From: Cereibacter sphaeroides
GTDB lineage: Bacteria > Pseudomonadota > Alphaproteobacteria > Rhodobacterales > Rhodobacteraceae
Length of the DNA stretch: 64,000 nucleotides
Direction of reading: 5' to 3'
Assembly: GCA_003243455.1 (NCBI GenBank)
Contig: QFQS01000001.1
Location: forward strand, 682,001-746,000
Shown in pieces: positions 9,037 to 17,846 of this stretch. Each line of letters opens with the position of its first letter. The stretch's first letter is position 1. The position numbers and the translations under genes were made by a program. Below the pieces are notes generated by a model. It searched no databases and had not been told where the DNA came from. It saw only the letters and a program-made list of their open reading frames with translations.

Positions 9037-10230
9037 ATGGGCTGGAAGACACTCGATGACCTCGACATGAGCGGCAAGACCGTGCTGGTCCGGGTGGATC
9101 TGAACGTCCCCATGGAAAATGGCAGGGTGACGGATGCGACCCGGATCGAAAAAATCGTGCCGACGATCAAGGACATTCTGGCGAAAGGCGGAAAACCGGT
9201 TCTGCTGGCACATTTCGACCGACCCAAGGGGCAGGTCGTGCCGGAAATGAGCCTGCGTCAGGTGGTTCCCGCGCTTCAGGCGGTGCTGCCGGGTCACCGT
9301 ATCATCTTCGCGGAAGACTGCATCGGGGGGCCCGCCAAGACGGCGGTTGGATCAATGGAGCCGGGAGATGTTGTGCTGCTGGAAAACACCCGTTTCCAGC
9401 CGGGTGAGGAAAAGAACGATGCCCAGCTTGCCGCCGGAATGGCCGCGTTGGGCGACATCTATGTGAACGACGCCTTCTCGGCGTCACACCGGGCGCATTC
9501 CTCGACCGAAGGCATTGCGCGCCTTCTGCCACGTGCCGCCGGACTGCTGATGGCGGCAGAGTTGCACGCGCTTGAGGCTGCGCTTGGCACTCCCAAACGG
9601 CCCGTGGTCGCGGTGGTGGGTGGGGCCAAGGTTTCGACCAAGCTTGAGTTGCTGGGAAACCTTGTTACCAAGGTCGATCATCTGGTGATCGGCGGTGGTA
9701 TGGCGAACACCTTCCTGGTCGCGCAAGGCATCGAAGTGGGCAAGTCGCTGGCCGAGCGTGACATGGCGCCAACCGCACTGGAAATCCTTGTCAAGGCAAA
9801 GGATACGGGCTGCAAGGTGCATCTGCCGTCAGACGCGGTCGTGGCGCGCGAATTCAAGGCAGGGGCGGCGAGCGAGGTCGTTCCGGTTTCCGCGTGCCCG
9901 ACCGATGCGATGATACTCGACGTCGGCCCCAAATCAGTCAACGCCATACGCAAGGTTTTTGCTGACTGTCAAACCCTGATCTGGAACGGCCCGCTTGGCG
10001 CATTCGAGATTTCGCCCTTCGATGCGGGAACCGTTGCAGCGGCCCAGGCTGCGGCAGAGCTGACCCGCGAAGGCAAGCTCATCTCCGTCGCAGGTGGCGG
10101 TGACACGGTTGCCGCGCTGAACCAGGCCGGGGTCGCCGGCGATTTTACCTTTATCTCCACTGCAGGTGGCGCCTTCCTTGAATGGATGGAGGGCAAGCAT
10201 TTGCCCGGTGTTGCCGCCTTGATGCAGTGA
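9037..10230 (+). CDS. pgk: phosphoglycerate kinase
   Basis: A 397-residue glycolytic kinase interconverting 1,3-bisphosphoglycerate plus ADP and 3-phosphoglycerate plus ATP. Diagnostic motifs: GKTVLVRVDLNVPMENG, LLAHFDRPKG, LLENTRFQPGEEKND, NDAFSASHRAHSS, VAVVGGAKVSTKLELL, and the C-terminal FISTAGGAFLEWMEGKHLPGV. The start ATG at 9037 follows aggagc at a good distance. The open frame reaches 8980 but the extra residues do not fit the family. Class I aldolase follows 97 bases downstream. Confidence 0.98.
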   Translation: MGWKTLDDLDMSGKTVLVRVDLNVPMENGRVTDATRIEKIVPTIKDILAKGGKPVLLAHFDRPKGQVVPEMSLRQVVPALQAVLPGHRIIFAEDCIGGPAKTAVGSMEPGDVVLLENTRFQPGEEKNDAQLAAGMAALGDIYVNDAFSASHRAHSSTEGIARLLPRAAGLLMAAELHALEAALGTPKRPVVAVVGGAKVSTKLELLGNLVTKVDHLVIGGGMANTFLVAQGIEVGKSLAERDMAPTALEILVKAKDTGCKVHLPSDAVVAREFKAGAASEVVPVSACPTDAMILDVGPKSVNAIRKVFADCQTLIWNGPLGAFEISPFDAGTVAAAQAAAELTREGKLISVAGGGDTVAALNQAGVAGDFTFISTAGGAFLEWMEGKHLPGVAALMQ

Positions 10231-10327
10231 ATTCCCCATTCTACTCGACTGTTAGCGCCACCGGTATTGCGCCGGGGGAAACCGGCTTCTAAGGGCAATC
10301 CGGGGGCCAGATTGAAAGGACCGATTG

Positions 10328-11257
10328 ATGCGCGCGACCAGAACCGTTCAGAAAATCCTTGCCAATTATGAAGGCCAGACCCCCGGTGTAAAGGCGAACC
10401 TCGCCCGCATGCTGATGGAGGGCAAGCTTGGCGGCACCGGCAAGATGATCATCCTGCCCGTCGACCAGGGGTTTGAACATGGTCCCGCGCGCAGCTTCGC
10501 GTCCAACCCCGCGGCCTATGATCCACACTATCACTATCAGTTGGCCATCGACGCAGGACTTAGCGCCTATGCCGCGCCGATTGGCCCGCTTGAGGCCGGC
10601 GCAGACACCTTCGCGGGGCAGATCCCGACGATCCTGAAGGTCAACTCGGCCAACTCGCTGATGTCGGACACCGCGGGCAAGAACCAGGCAGTGACGGCCA
10701 GCGTGGATGATGCGCTGCGCCTTGGCTGCTCGGCCATCGGCTTTACCATCTATCCGGGTTCGGACATGGCGCTCGACATGTTCGAAGAGATCGTCGAAAT
10801 GCGCAAAGAGGCTGCGGCCAAGGGCGTGGCGACGGTGATCTGGTCCTATCCGCGCGGTGAGTCCGTGACCAAGGATGGCGAGACGGCGGTGGACGTGGCC
10901 GCCTATGCCGCGCATATCGCGGCGCTGCTGGGCGCACATATCATCAAGATCAAGCTTTCAACCGACCACCTGATGCAGGGTGAGGCGAAGAAGGTCTACG
11001 AAAAGCACCAGATCGACATCGGCTCTCTCTCGGCCCGGGTGAAGCACTGCGTGCAAGCCTCGTTCAACGGGCGGCGGATCATCGTGTTCTCGGGTGGCGC
11101 GGCCAAGGGCACCGATGCCGTCTACGACGATGCGCGCGCCATTCTGGCGGGCGGCGGCAACGGCTCGATCATCGGGCGCAACAGCTTCCAGCGGTCGCGC
11201 GAGGACGCTTTGGCGATGCTGGGCAAGCTGGTCGATATCTACAAGGGCAAGGCCTGA
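10328..11257 (+). CDS. class I fructose-bisphosphate aldolase (DhnA/FbaB type)
   Basis: A 309-residue DhnA-type class I aldolase that cleaves fructose 1,6-bisphosphate through a Schiff base. Motifs include ILPVDQGFEHGPARSF near residue 43, GCSAIGFTIYPGSD, VATVIWSYPRGESV, HIIKIKLST (probable Schiff-base lysine region), and the phosphate-binding IVFSGGAAKGTDAVYDDARA with GGNGSIIGRNSFQR. The ATG at 10328 follows gaaagga; a TTG one codon earlier is less likely. It follows pgk on the same strand. Confidence 0.93.
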   Translation: MRATRTVQKILANYEGQTPGVKANLARMLMEGKLGGTGKMIILPVDQGFEHGPARSFASNPAAYDPHYHYQLAIDAGLSAYAAPIGPLEAGADTFAGQIPTILKVNSANSLMSDTAGKNQAVTASVDDALRLGCSAIGFTIYPGSDMALDMFEEIVEMRKEAAAKGVATVIWSYPRGESVTKDGETAVDVAAYAAHIAALLGAHIIKIKLSTDHLMQGEAKKVYEKHQIDIGSLSARVKHCVQASFNGRRIIVFSGGAAKGTDAVYDDARAILAGGGNGSIIGRNSFQRSREDALAMLGKLVDIYKGKA

Positions 11258-11412
11258 GCAACACCGTTGGTCAAAGGCGGCCGGAAGCCGCCCTATCGAT
11301 GTTTTGATCAACCCAATACTCGAATTGGGATTCACAAGCCGCTGTAGCTGTGACATGATTCGCTCTGACCGCCCCCGACGTAAGAGGGGCGGCAGATCGA
11401 GGCAGTACTACC

Positions 11413-11709
11413 ATGAGCACCCCCCGGCCCGCATTTGGCGCGGCGATGTATTTCATGATCACCTTTACGCTGGGGTCGTATTTCACCTTTGCAGCCGTGC
11501 AAGGCGATTACGGGGTCTTCCGTCGCGTTCAGATCGACGCTGAGGTCGAGATGCTGAAAGAGGAACGCGACCAATTGCAGACCGAGTTGAGCGCGCTTCA
11601 GAACAAGACGCGCCGCCTGTCTGACGATTATCTTGATATCGACCTTCTGGACGAACAGGCGCGCGATGTGCTGGGCCTGATCCGCGCGGACGAGATCGTT
11701 ATCCGCTAA
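11413..11709 (+). CDS. FtsB/DivIC-family septum formation initiator
   Basis: A 98-residue single-pass membrane protein. One transmembrane helix lies near residues 9-30 (AAMYFMITFTLGSYFTFAAV). A coiled coil follows (about residues 40-68, VEMLKEERDQLQTELSALQN), then the C-terminal DLLDEQARDVLGLIRADEIV typical of FtsB/DivIC. It is a small divisome component. In Rhodobacterales this gene usually sits between the glycolytic genes and pdhA. Here a glycosyltransferase gene intervenes on the opposite strand, overlapping its last 11 bases. Confidence 0.88.
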   Translation: MSTPRPAFGAAMYFMITFTLGSYFTFAAVQGDYGVFRRVQIDAEVEMLKEERDQLQTELSALQNKTRRLSDDYLDIDLLDEQARDVLGLIRADEIVIR

Positions 11710-13177
11710 ATCCTGTGCAGGGCCCGGCTTTGCCCCAATAGGCGAGCACCCACGCGTTGAGCTGCCACTGACAGCCGGGCGGCGGTAAAACCGGGGCGTA
11801 AGCGTTGTCCCATGCGTCGCGGGTTGCGATCAGAAATACGGGCGCTCCTTCCTGCAAAAGCCGTGCCGTCTGGGTCGGGTCGGCATCCCGGACGGTCGGA
11901 TGGCCACGTCGGCCCAAGCTGGCTGGCAGGATTTCGGTTCGCAGATCGACGCCCACATAGTCGCCCCGCATCGTCAGCACCTGTGTCCGGTCATCGGACA
12001 GCGGCAGGATTATATCGGCCATCTGTCTTGAAACCGCGTTGCGCCCCATGCCCGGCGCCAAAGACTGGTTCACCGCGAATATGGCGACCACCAGCATCAG
12101 AACGGCGGCAACAACCACGCCCGCAGGGGTTCTGGACCACTCGGCCAGGCCGATACCCGCAAGCGCAGTGGTCGCGCCCATTGCGGGCAGAAAATAGCGG
12201 GGCACCAACAGGCTTGTGTAAAGGCTCATACCAAGGAAAAGCAGCGGAAAGGCGAATGCCAGGGCAAACAGGGGAATGAACGCCGGTCGCCAGCGAAGGT
12301 AAATCACGCCCTTGAGCGCCGCAGCAGCCATGACCACGAGGACCCCCAAAATGGTCAGTTGAGTTGACGCAACGCCGATCACCCTGGTCATATCGCGCCA
12401 CGCCAAGCGGTCCCCTATTGCATAGGATTGCACTAAATCGACCAGGGAGCCTGTGCCGAAGGGAACCGCCCTAAGCGTCCAATACGTGTCACTTGCAGTG
12501 ACCACATGTGGCAGCGTGACAATGACCAGCATTGCAACTGCTGCGGCGACAGGCACGCGTAACAATCGCAGCCAATGACGGCAGAGTGGTGTATCGGAGC
12601 GAAACCGAGCCGAAGCCAGGGGCGAAACCGCAATCAGCGTGGCGGCTATCAGGCCTCCGGTCAGCGTGATTGAGGCCCCGACAAGTCCCGTCGCCACCAG
12701 CCATCCCGGCCAGCGCCGTTGACCTCGCGAGACAATCACCTCCATCGCCCCCAGAAGGGCAATGGCAAGCATCAGCATCATCAAGGCATAGGGTCGCGCG
12801 TTTTGCGCCCAGATCAAGAGAACCGGCTGCAGGGCGTACAGGGATTGTGTGAACACGGCAGCGCGCAAACCAACATGTCGCGCCACCGCAAAGCCCAGCA
12901 CTCCGCATGCCATCGAATCCAACACGGCGCTTGCCGCCCGCAATCCCACGAGGTTGGCAGGATCCAACCCTAATGCCTTCAACAGCAAAAAATAGACAGG
13001 CGAGTGGCCCGCAGAGACCCGATCCGCGATCAACCCTTTCCAGTCCAGAGAAAGCGCATACTGGGTCAGCGCCTCATCGATCCAGACATCTCGCGTCCAC
13101 AGGGTGGCAAGTCGCAGGGCAAACGCGAACAGCGCCCCGCCAAGACTTACAAGAAGGCACATCCGCATACCGGTCAT
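11699..13177 (-). CDS. GT-C fold (family 39-like) membrane glycosyltransferase
   Basis: A 492-residue polytopic membrane protein with about ten hydrophobic helices. After the first helix comes the periplasmic acidic motif RDVWIDEALT, matching the E/D-containing loop of family 39/ArnT-type transferases. AGHSPVYFLLLKALG and the ALQPVLLIWAQNARPYALMM segment (the RxY motif region of this superfamily) follow. A polar domain is at the C-terminus. Such enzymes use polyprenyl-phosphate sugars; the acceptor here is unknown. It lies in reverse orientation between ftsB and pdhA, a position where these genes are normally adjacent, which suggests an insertion. Confidence 0.75.
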   Translation of the reverse strand: MTGMRMCLLVSLGGALFAFALRLATLWTRDVWIDEALTQYALSLDWKGLIADRVSAGHSPVYFLLLKALGLDPANLVGLRAASAVLDSMACGVLGFAVARHVGLRAAVFTQSLYALQPVLLIWAQNARPYALMMLMLAIALLGAMEVIVSRGQRRWPGWLVATGLVGASITLTGGLIAATLIAVSPLASARFRSDTPLCRHWLRLLRVPVAAAVAMLVIVTLPHVVTASDTYWTLRAVPFGTGSLVDLVQSYAIGDRLAWRDMTRVIGVASTQLTILGVLVVMAAAALKGVIYLRWRPAFIPLFALAFAFPLLFLGMSLYTSLLVPRYFLPAMGATTALAGIGLAEWSRTPAGVVVAAVLMLVVAIFAVNQSLAPGMGRNAVSRQMADIILPLSDDRTQVLTMRGDYVGVDLRTEILPASLGRRGHPTVRDADPTQTARLLQEGAPVFLIATRDAWDNAYAPVLPPPGCQWQLNAWVLAYWGKAGPCTGFSG

Positions 13178-13249
13178 GGCCGCAATGTCGTCCCATCATC
13201 GAAGCAGACGCAAGGATGCAGCAAGGCAAGAAATCTCGAAGGGACTTTT

Positions 13250-13278
13250 TTGGCTGGCCCAGTGTTTTTCGATATTGT
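13250..13278 (+). promoter_or_regulatory. probable sigma70-type promoter of the pdh operon
   Basis: TTGGCT (13250-13255), a 17-base spacer and TATTGT (13273-13278) lie 50 bases upstream of the pdhA start, in a locally AT-rich stretch. Inferred from pattern only. Confidence 0.5.
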
Positions 13279-13289
13279 ATGGATGGTTT

Positions 13290-13306
13290 AATGTTGAACT
13301 AACATT
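13290..13306 (+). promoter_or_regulatory. candidate operator at the pdh promoter
   Basis: A perfect inverted repeat, AATGTT-gaact-AACATT, lies just downstream of the predicted -10 element, at or just after the likely transcription start. It could bind a regulator of pyruvate dehydrogenase. No regulator gene is adjacent. Confidence 0.4.
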
Positions 13307-13327
13307 TTGCGATCGGAGGACGCGCCC

Positions 13328-14317
13328 ATGCCCACCAGGAAATCGCCCGAGAAATCCAACATCTCAAAAGAGGAACTGCTCGGCTACTATCGCGAGATGC
13401 TGCTGATCCGGCGATTCGAGGAAAAGGCAGGCCAGCTTTACGGCATGGGTCTTATCGGCGGCTTTTGTCACCTTTACATTGGGCAGGAGGCGGTCGTCGT
13501 CGGACTGGAAGCCGCGACGAAAGAAGGTGACAAGCGAATCACCAGCTATCGCGATCACGGCCACATGCTCGCCTGCGGCATGGATCCGAAAGGCGTGATG
13601 GCCGAGTTGACAGGACGCTCGGGCGGCTACTCCAAGGGCAAGGGCGGCTCGATGCATATGTTCTCGAAAGAGAAACATTTCTATGGCGGCCACGGCATTG
13701 TTGCCGCTCAGGTTCCTCTCGGAGCTGGCCTCGCCTTCGCGGACAAATACCTTGGCAACGACAACGTCACCTTTGCCTATTTCGGCGACGGTGCCGCCAA
13801 CCAGGGTCAGGTTTATGAGACCTACAACATGGCGGAACTCTGGAACCTGCCGGTGGTTTTCGTGATCGAGAACAACCAGTATGCCATGGGCACCAGCGTC
13901 AAGCGTTCGACCAAGTCAAAGACATTGTGGGAGCGTGGCGCAGCCTATGGCATCCAGGGCGAAGCCGTCGATGGCATGGACGTGCTTGCGGTCAAGGCGG
14001 CAGGGGAAAAGGCCATCGCGGTCTGTCGCGCGGGCGAAGGCCCCTACATCCTTGAGATGATGACTTACCGCTATCGTGGCCACTCGATGTCGGACCCCGC
14101 GAAATATCGCACCCGCGAAGAGGTCGACAAGATGCGGTCCGAAAAGGACGCGATCGAGCATGTGCGCGATCTGCTGGTCGTGGCCGGCCTTGCCTCGGAC
14201 GATGAGCTGAAGGCGATCGACAAGGACATAAAGGCGATCGTGAACGAAGCCGCCGAATTCGCCAAGGACAGCCCCGAGCCTGATCTTGCCGAGCTCTGGA
14301 CCGATATCTACGCCTGA
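13328..14317 (+). CDS. pdhA: pyruvate dehydrogenase E1 component, alpha subunit
   Basis: A 329-residue thiamine-pyrophosphate-dependent E1 alpha subunit. Motifs: YYREMLLIRRFEEKAGQLYG, GFCHLYIGQEAVVVG, SYRDHGHMLACG, the TPP motif FGDGAANQGQVYETYNMAEL, NNQYAMGTS, and the phosphorylation-loop-like YRYRGHSMSDP. The start is set by the strong ribosome site ggagga (13315-13320), 7 bases before the ATG at 13328; an in-frame ATG at 13307 lies before that site. It is the first gene of pdhA-pdhB-pdhC. Confidence 0.97.
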   Translation: MPTRKSPEKSNISKEELLGYYREMLLIRRFEEKAGQLYGMGLIGGFCHLYIGQEAVVVGLEAATKEGDKRITSYRDHGHMLACGMDPKGVMAELTGRSGGYSKGKGGSMHMFSKEKHFYGGHGIVAAQVPLGAGLAFADKYLGNDNVTFAYFGDGAANQGQVYETYNMAELWNLPVVFVIENNQYAMGTSVKRSTKSKTLWERGAAYGIQGEAVDGMDVLAVKAAGEKAIAVCRAGEGPYILEMMTYRYRGHSMSDPAKYRTREEVDKMRSEKDAIEHVRDLLVVAGLASDDELKAIDKDIKAIVNEAAEFAKDSPEPDLAELWTDIYA

Positions 14318-14330
14318 AGGAGAGAGAAAG

Positions 14331-15683
14331 ATGGCCCTGCAAGTTCTGATGCCCGCGCTTTCTCCAACCATGGAGGAAGGCACGCTCGCCAAGTGGCTGG
14401 TCAAGGAAGGCGACATGGTAAAATCCGGCCAGATTCTGGCCGAGATCGAAACCGACAAGGCGACGATGGAATTCGAGGCGGTGGATGAAGGGGTGATCGG
14501 AAAGATCCTCGTTCCCGAAGGAACTTCAGGCGTAAAGGTCAACACCCCAATCGCCGAAATGGCAGGCGAGGATGGCGACGCTGCACCTGCCCCCACAACC
14601 CAACCAGCGCCCAAGGCCGAGGCACCGACTGCTGCTGCCGCGCCTCCGGCGCCCGTGCCGACCGCATCTGCCCCCGCGCCCGACTGGCCCTCCGGAACAG
14701 CGATGAAGACCATGACGGTCCGCGAAGCCTTGCGCGAAGCGATGGCCGAAGAAATGCGCGCCAATCCAAACGTTTTCCTGATGGGGGAAGAGGTCGGCGA
14801 ATACCAGGGCGCCTACAAGATCAGCCAGGGCTTGTTGGATGAATTCGGCGCAAAGCGCGTGATCGACACCCCGATCACCGAGCACGGGTTTGCCGGTCTC
14901 GCTGTCGGTGCGGCCTTTGGGGGCCTGAACCCTATCGTGGAGTTCATGACCTTCAACTTCGCCATGCAGGCCATCGACCAGATTATAAATTCCGCCGCCA
15001 AGACGCTTTACATGTCCGGCGGTCAGATGGGGTGTCCCATCGTCTTTCGCGGTCCGAATGGCGCCGCCGCGCGCGTCGCCGCACAGCACAGCCAGGACTA
15101 TGCCGCCTGGTATGCTCAGATCCCCGGCCTGAAGGTTGTGATGCCCTATTCCTCCGCAGACGCGAAGGGACTTCTGAAAACCGCGATCCGCGATCCGAAC
15201 CCGGTGATCTTCCTCGAAAATGAAATCCTCTACGGCCGCTCGTTCGAGGTGCCGATTCTGGACGATTTCACCATCCCCTTCGGTAAGGCCCGCATTTGGC
15301 GCGAAGGCACGGACGTGACCATCGTCAGCTTCGGAATAGGCATGAGCCTCGCGTTGGAAGCCGCTGATCAGCTTGCGAAAGATGGCATCAGTGCCGAGGT
15401 GATTGACCTACGCACGCTGCGACCCATCGACTACGACACCGTGCTTGCCTCGGTGATGAAGACCAACCGCTGCGTGACTGTCGAAGAGGGCTGGCCCGTC
15501 GGCTCGATCGGCAACCACCTTTCGGCCGCGATAATGATGAAGGCCTTCGACTATCTCGATGCTCCCGTCATGAACTGCACCGGCAAGGATGTGCCGATGC
15601 CCTACGCCGCCAATCTGGAAAAGCTGGCGTTGGTGACCACTACTGAGGTGGTCGAGGCCGTCAAATCCGTCTGCTACCGGTAA
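14331..15683 (+). CDS. pdhB: pyruvate dehydrogenase E1 component, beta subunit, with lipoyl domain
   Basis: A 450-residue protein. Residues 1-78 are a biotinyl/lipoyl domain with the modified lysine in EIETDKATMEFEAVDEG. An Ala/Pro-rich linker (about residues 80-122) follows, then the E1 beta domain (MTVREALREAMAEEM, MGEEVGEYQGAYKISQGLL, DTPITEHGFAGLAVGAA, and a C-terminal VTVEEGWPVGSIG). The lipoyl fusion on E1 beta is typical of alphaproteobacteria. It starts 13 bases after pdhA behind aaggagag. Confidence 0.97.
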   Translation: MALQVLMPALSPTMEEGTLAKWLVKEGDMVKSGQILAEIETDKATMEFEAVDEGVIGKILVPEGTSGVKVNTPIAEMAGEDGDAAPAPTTQPAPKAEAPTAAAAPPAPVPTASAPAPDWPSGTAMKTMTVREALREAMAEEMRANPNVFLMGEEVGEYQGAYKISQGLLDEFGAKRVIDTPITEHGFAGLAVGAAFGGLNPIVEFMTFNFAMQAIDQIINSAAKTLYMSGGQMGCPIVFRGPNGAAARVAAQHSQDYAAWYAQIPGLKVVMPYSSADAKGLLKTAIRDPNPVIFLENEILYGRSFEVPILDDFTIPFGKARIWREGTDVTIVSFGIGMSLALEAADQLAKDGISAEVIDLRTLRPIDYDTVLASVMKTNRCVTVEEGWPVGSIGNHLSAAIMMKAFDYLDAPVMNCTGKDVPMPYAANLEKLALVTTTEVVEAVKSVCYR

Positions 15684-15694
15684 GGAGCATCATC

Positions 15695-16984
15695 ATGGCA
15701 ACCGAAATCCTGATGCCCGCGCTCTCTCCTACGATGGAAGAGGGCACGCTTGCCAAGTGGTTGGTGAAAGAAGGCGACACGGTGAAGTCCGGCCAGATTC
15801 TGGCAGAGATCGAGACCGACAAGGCGACGATGGAGTTTGAAGCGGTCGATGAGGGGATCGTCGGCAAACTGCTGGTCGCCGAGGGTACAGGCGGCGTGAA
15901 AGTTAACACGCCCATCGCTATTCTGATCGAGGAAGGTGAGAGCACCGATGTGGCCCTCGCAAAAGCCACAGCGGCGCCGGTTTCCACTGCGGCTGCAGCA
16001 GCTTCTGCCGCCGCACCGGTTGCTCCTGCAACTCCAGCACCAATCCCCACGGCAACAAAAGGCGTCCGCGTGTTCGCCTCACCGCTCGCACGCCGGATCG
16101 CCACCGAAAAGGGTCTGGACCTGAGCCAGATCAAGGGAACCGGGCCGCATGGGCGTATCGTAAAGTCGGATGTCGAAGGAATGGATAAATCTGCCCCTGC
16201 AGCAGTTGCCCCCGCCATCCCTGCGCCAACCAAGGCACCAGCGCTTGTACAAAGTGCCACAGCCGACACCGTCGCCAAGATTTTCGCGGACCGCGTTTAC
16301 GAGGTCATCACGCTCGACGGCATGCGTAAGACTATCGCCGCGCGCCTGACCGAAGCAAAGCAGACCATCCCGCATTTCTACCTGCGCCGCTCGGTGCAAC
16401 TGGATGCGCTGCTGGAATTCCGCGAGACTTTGAACAAACAGCTTCAGGCCCGTGATGTGAAACTGTCGGTCAACGACTTCATCATCAAGGCCTGCGCTCT
16501 TGCCCTGCAACAGGTGCCGGAGGCAAATGCCGTCTGGGCGGGCGACCGCATCTTCAAGCTCAAGCCCTCAGACGTGGCGGTGGCTGTCGCGATCGAAGGC
16601 GGCCTGTTCACTCCTGTATTACGGGACGCCAATCAAAAATCGCTCTCGGCGCTCTCTGCCGAAATGAAGGACTTGGCCGCCCGCGCTCGCACACGCAAAC
16701 TTGCTCCGCATGAGTATCAGGGCGGCAGCTTCGCGATCTCGAACCTGGGGATGTTTGGCATCGAAAACTTCGATGCGGTCATCAACCCACCCCATGGCTC
16801 GATCCTTGCCGTTGGGGCCGGGATCAAGACACCCGTCGTACAGAAGGATGGAAACCTTGGTGTGGCGACGGTGATGTCGATGACGCTTTCTGTTGATCAC
16901 CGCGTGATTGACGGCGCTCTTGGCGCGCAATTCCTAAAGGCGATCGTTGAAAACCTCGAAAACCCGATCGCGATGCTGGCTTGA
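15695..16984 (+). CDS. pdhC: dihydrolipoamide acetyltransferase (PDH E2)
   Basis: A 429-residue E2 protein. It has an N-terminal lipoyl domain (EIETDKATMEFEAVDEGIVG), almost identical to that of the preceding E1 beta. A flexible Ala/Pro linker comes next, then a peripheral subunit-binding domain near residues 127-163 (FASPLARRIATEKGLDLSQIKGTGPHGRI). The acyltransferase domain ends with the active-site region SVDHRVIDGALGAQFL, including the DHRxxDG motif. It follows pdhB by 11 bases with aaggag. No E3 gene follows; a terminator comes directly after. Confidence 0.97.
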   Translation: MATEILMPALSPTMEEGTLAKWLVKEGDTVKSGQILAEIETDKATMEFEAVDEGIVGKLLVAEGTGGVKVNTPIAILIEEGESTDVALAKATAAPVSTAAAAASAAAPVAPATPAPIPTATKGVRVFASPLARRIATEKGLDLSQIKGTGPHGRIVKSDVEGMDKSAPAAVAPAIPAPTKAPALVQSATADTVAKIFADRVYEVITLDGMRKTIAARLTEAKQTIPHFYLRRSVQLDALLEFRETLNKQLQARDVKLSVNDFIIKACALALQQVPEANAVWAGDRIFKLKPSDVAVAVAIEGGLFTPVLRDANQKSLSALSAEMKDLAARARTRKLAPHEYQGGSFAISNLGMFGIENFDAVINPPHGSILAVGAGIKTPVVQKDGNLGVATVMSMTLSVDHRVIDGALGAQFLKAIVENLENPIAMLA

Positions 16985-16990
16985 CCAAAA

Positions 16991-17018
16991 GCGCCCCTGT
17001 CCGGCAGGGGCGCTTTTT
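16991..17018 (+). terminator. Rho-independent terminator of the pdh operon
   Basis: A perfect 9-bp stem, gcgcccctg / caggggcgc, with loop tccgg, followed by ttttt. It begins 7 bases after the pdhC stop. The convergent cysE ends within it. Confidence 0.88.
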
Positions 17019-17832
17019 AATCCCGAAGGTCTTCGTGGATCAACTGATCCATAGTGACCGAAGGTTGCGCGCATCCCGCCTCGCCGACGACACGCGCCGG
17101 AACCCCGGCAACGGTCGAGCAAGGCGGCACGTCCTGCAACACCACAGAACCAGCGGCGATGCGGCTGCAATGGCCGACGTGGATGTTACCAAGAACCTTG
17201 GCCCCCGCACCGATCATCACGCCATCCGCGATCTTCGGATGGCGGTCGCCGTCTTCCTTCCCGGTCCCGCCAAGCGTCACCGAATGCAACATCGAGACGT
17301 TGTCTCCAACCACTGCCGTTTCGCCGATCACGATGGAATGGGCATGGTCTATCATGATCCCACGACCTACCCGCGCTGCAGGATGGATGTCGACGCCGAA
17401 GGCTTCTGACACCCGCATCTGCACGAAGTATGCCAGATCGGTGCGCCCAGTCCGCCACAACCAGTGACCGACCCGATAGGCCTGCACCGCCTGATAGCCC
17501 TTGAAAAAAAGGATCGGCTGCAGGAAACGATGGCAGGCAGGGTCACGATCATAGACCGCCACCAGATCGGCTCGCGCCGCCTGCCCAAGCTCAGGATCGG
17601 ATTGATAAGCTTCATCCGCGATCTCTCGCAGAATCTGCTCACTCATCTCCCGCGAAGCGAGCTTCATGGAAAAACGATAGCCCAGCGCGCGTTCCATACT
17701 GGCGTGGTGCAGCAGGCTTGAATGAACCAGCCCGCCCAGCAGCGGCTCTGACCTGATCGCGTCAACAGCCTCGTCACAGATCTGCTGCCAGACCGGATCG
17801 ATTGTGGCTACTTTTACTCTTGTCTCGGCCAT
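17017..17832 (-). CDS. cysE: serine O-acetyltransferase
   Basis: About 271 residues. It makes O-acetylserine from serine and acetyl-CoA, the first step of cysteine synthesis. There is an N-terminal helical SATase domain (PVWQQICDEAVDAIRSEPLL) and a C-terminal left-handed beta-helix of hexapeptide repeats (GVDIHPAARVGRGIMIDHAH, IVIGETAVVGDNV, LHSVTLGGTG, KVLGNIHVGHCSRIAAGSVV). The DHAH segment carries the catalytic His/Asp region. The ATG at 17832 gives a usual N-terminus. A GTG at 17847 sharing one base with the stop of the upstream gene is an alternative. It sits just beyond the GTA cluster, as in related genomes. Confidence 0.95.
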   Translation of the reverse strand: MAETRVKVATIDPVWQQICDEAVDAIRSEPLLGGLVHSSLLHHASMERALGYRFSMKLASREMSEQILREIADEAYQSDPELGQAARADLVAVYDRDPACHRFLQPILFFKGYQAVQAYRVGHWLWRTGRTDLAYFVQMRVSEAFGVDIHPAARVGRGIMIDHAHSIVIGETAVVGDNVSMLHSVTLGGTGKEDGDRHPKIADGVMIGAGAKVLGNIHVGHCSRIAAGSVVLQDVPPCSTVAGVPARVVGEAGCAQPSVTMDQLIHEDLRD

Positions 17833-17846
17833 CGCCTTCGCCCTCA

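Noticed and set aside
14331..14570. Lipoyl domain on PDH E1 beta as a novel fusion
   Set aside because: This fusion is standard in alphaproteobacteria.
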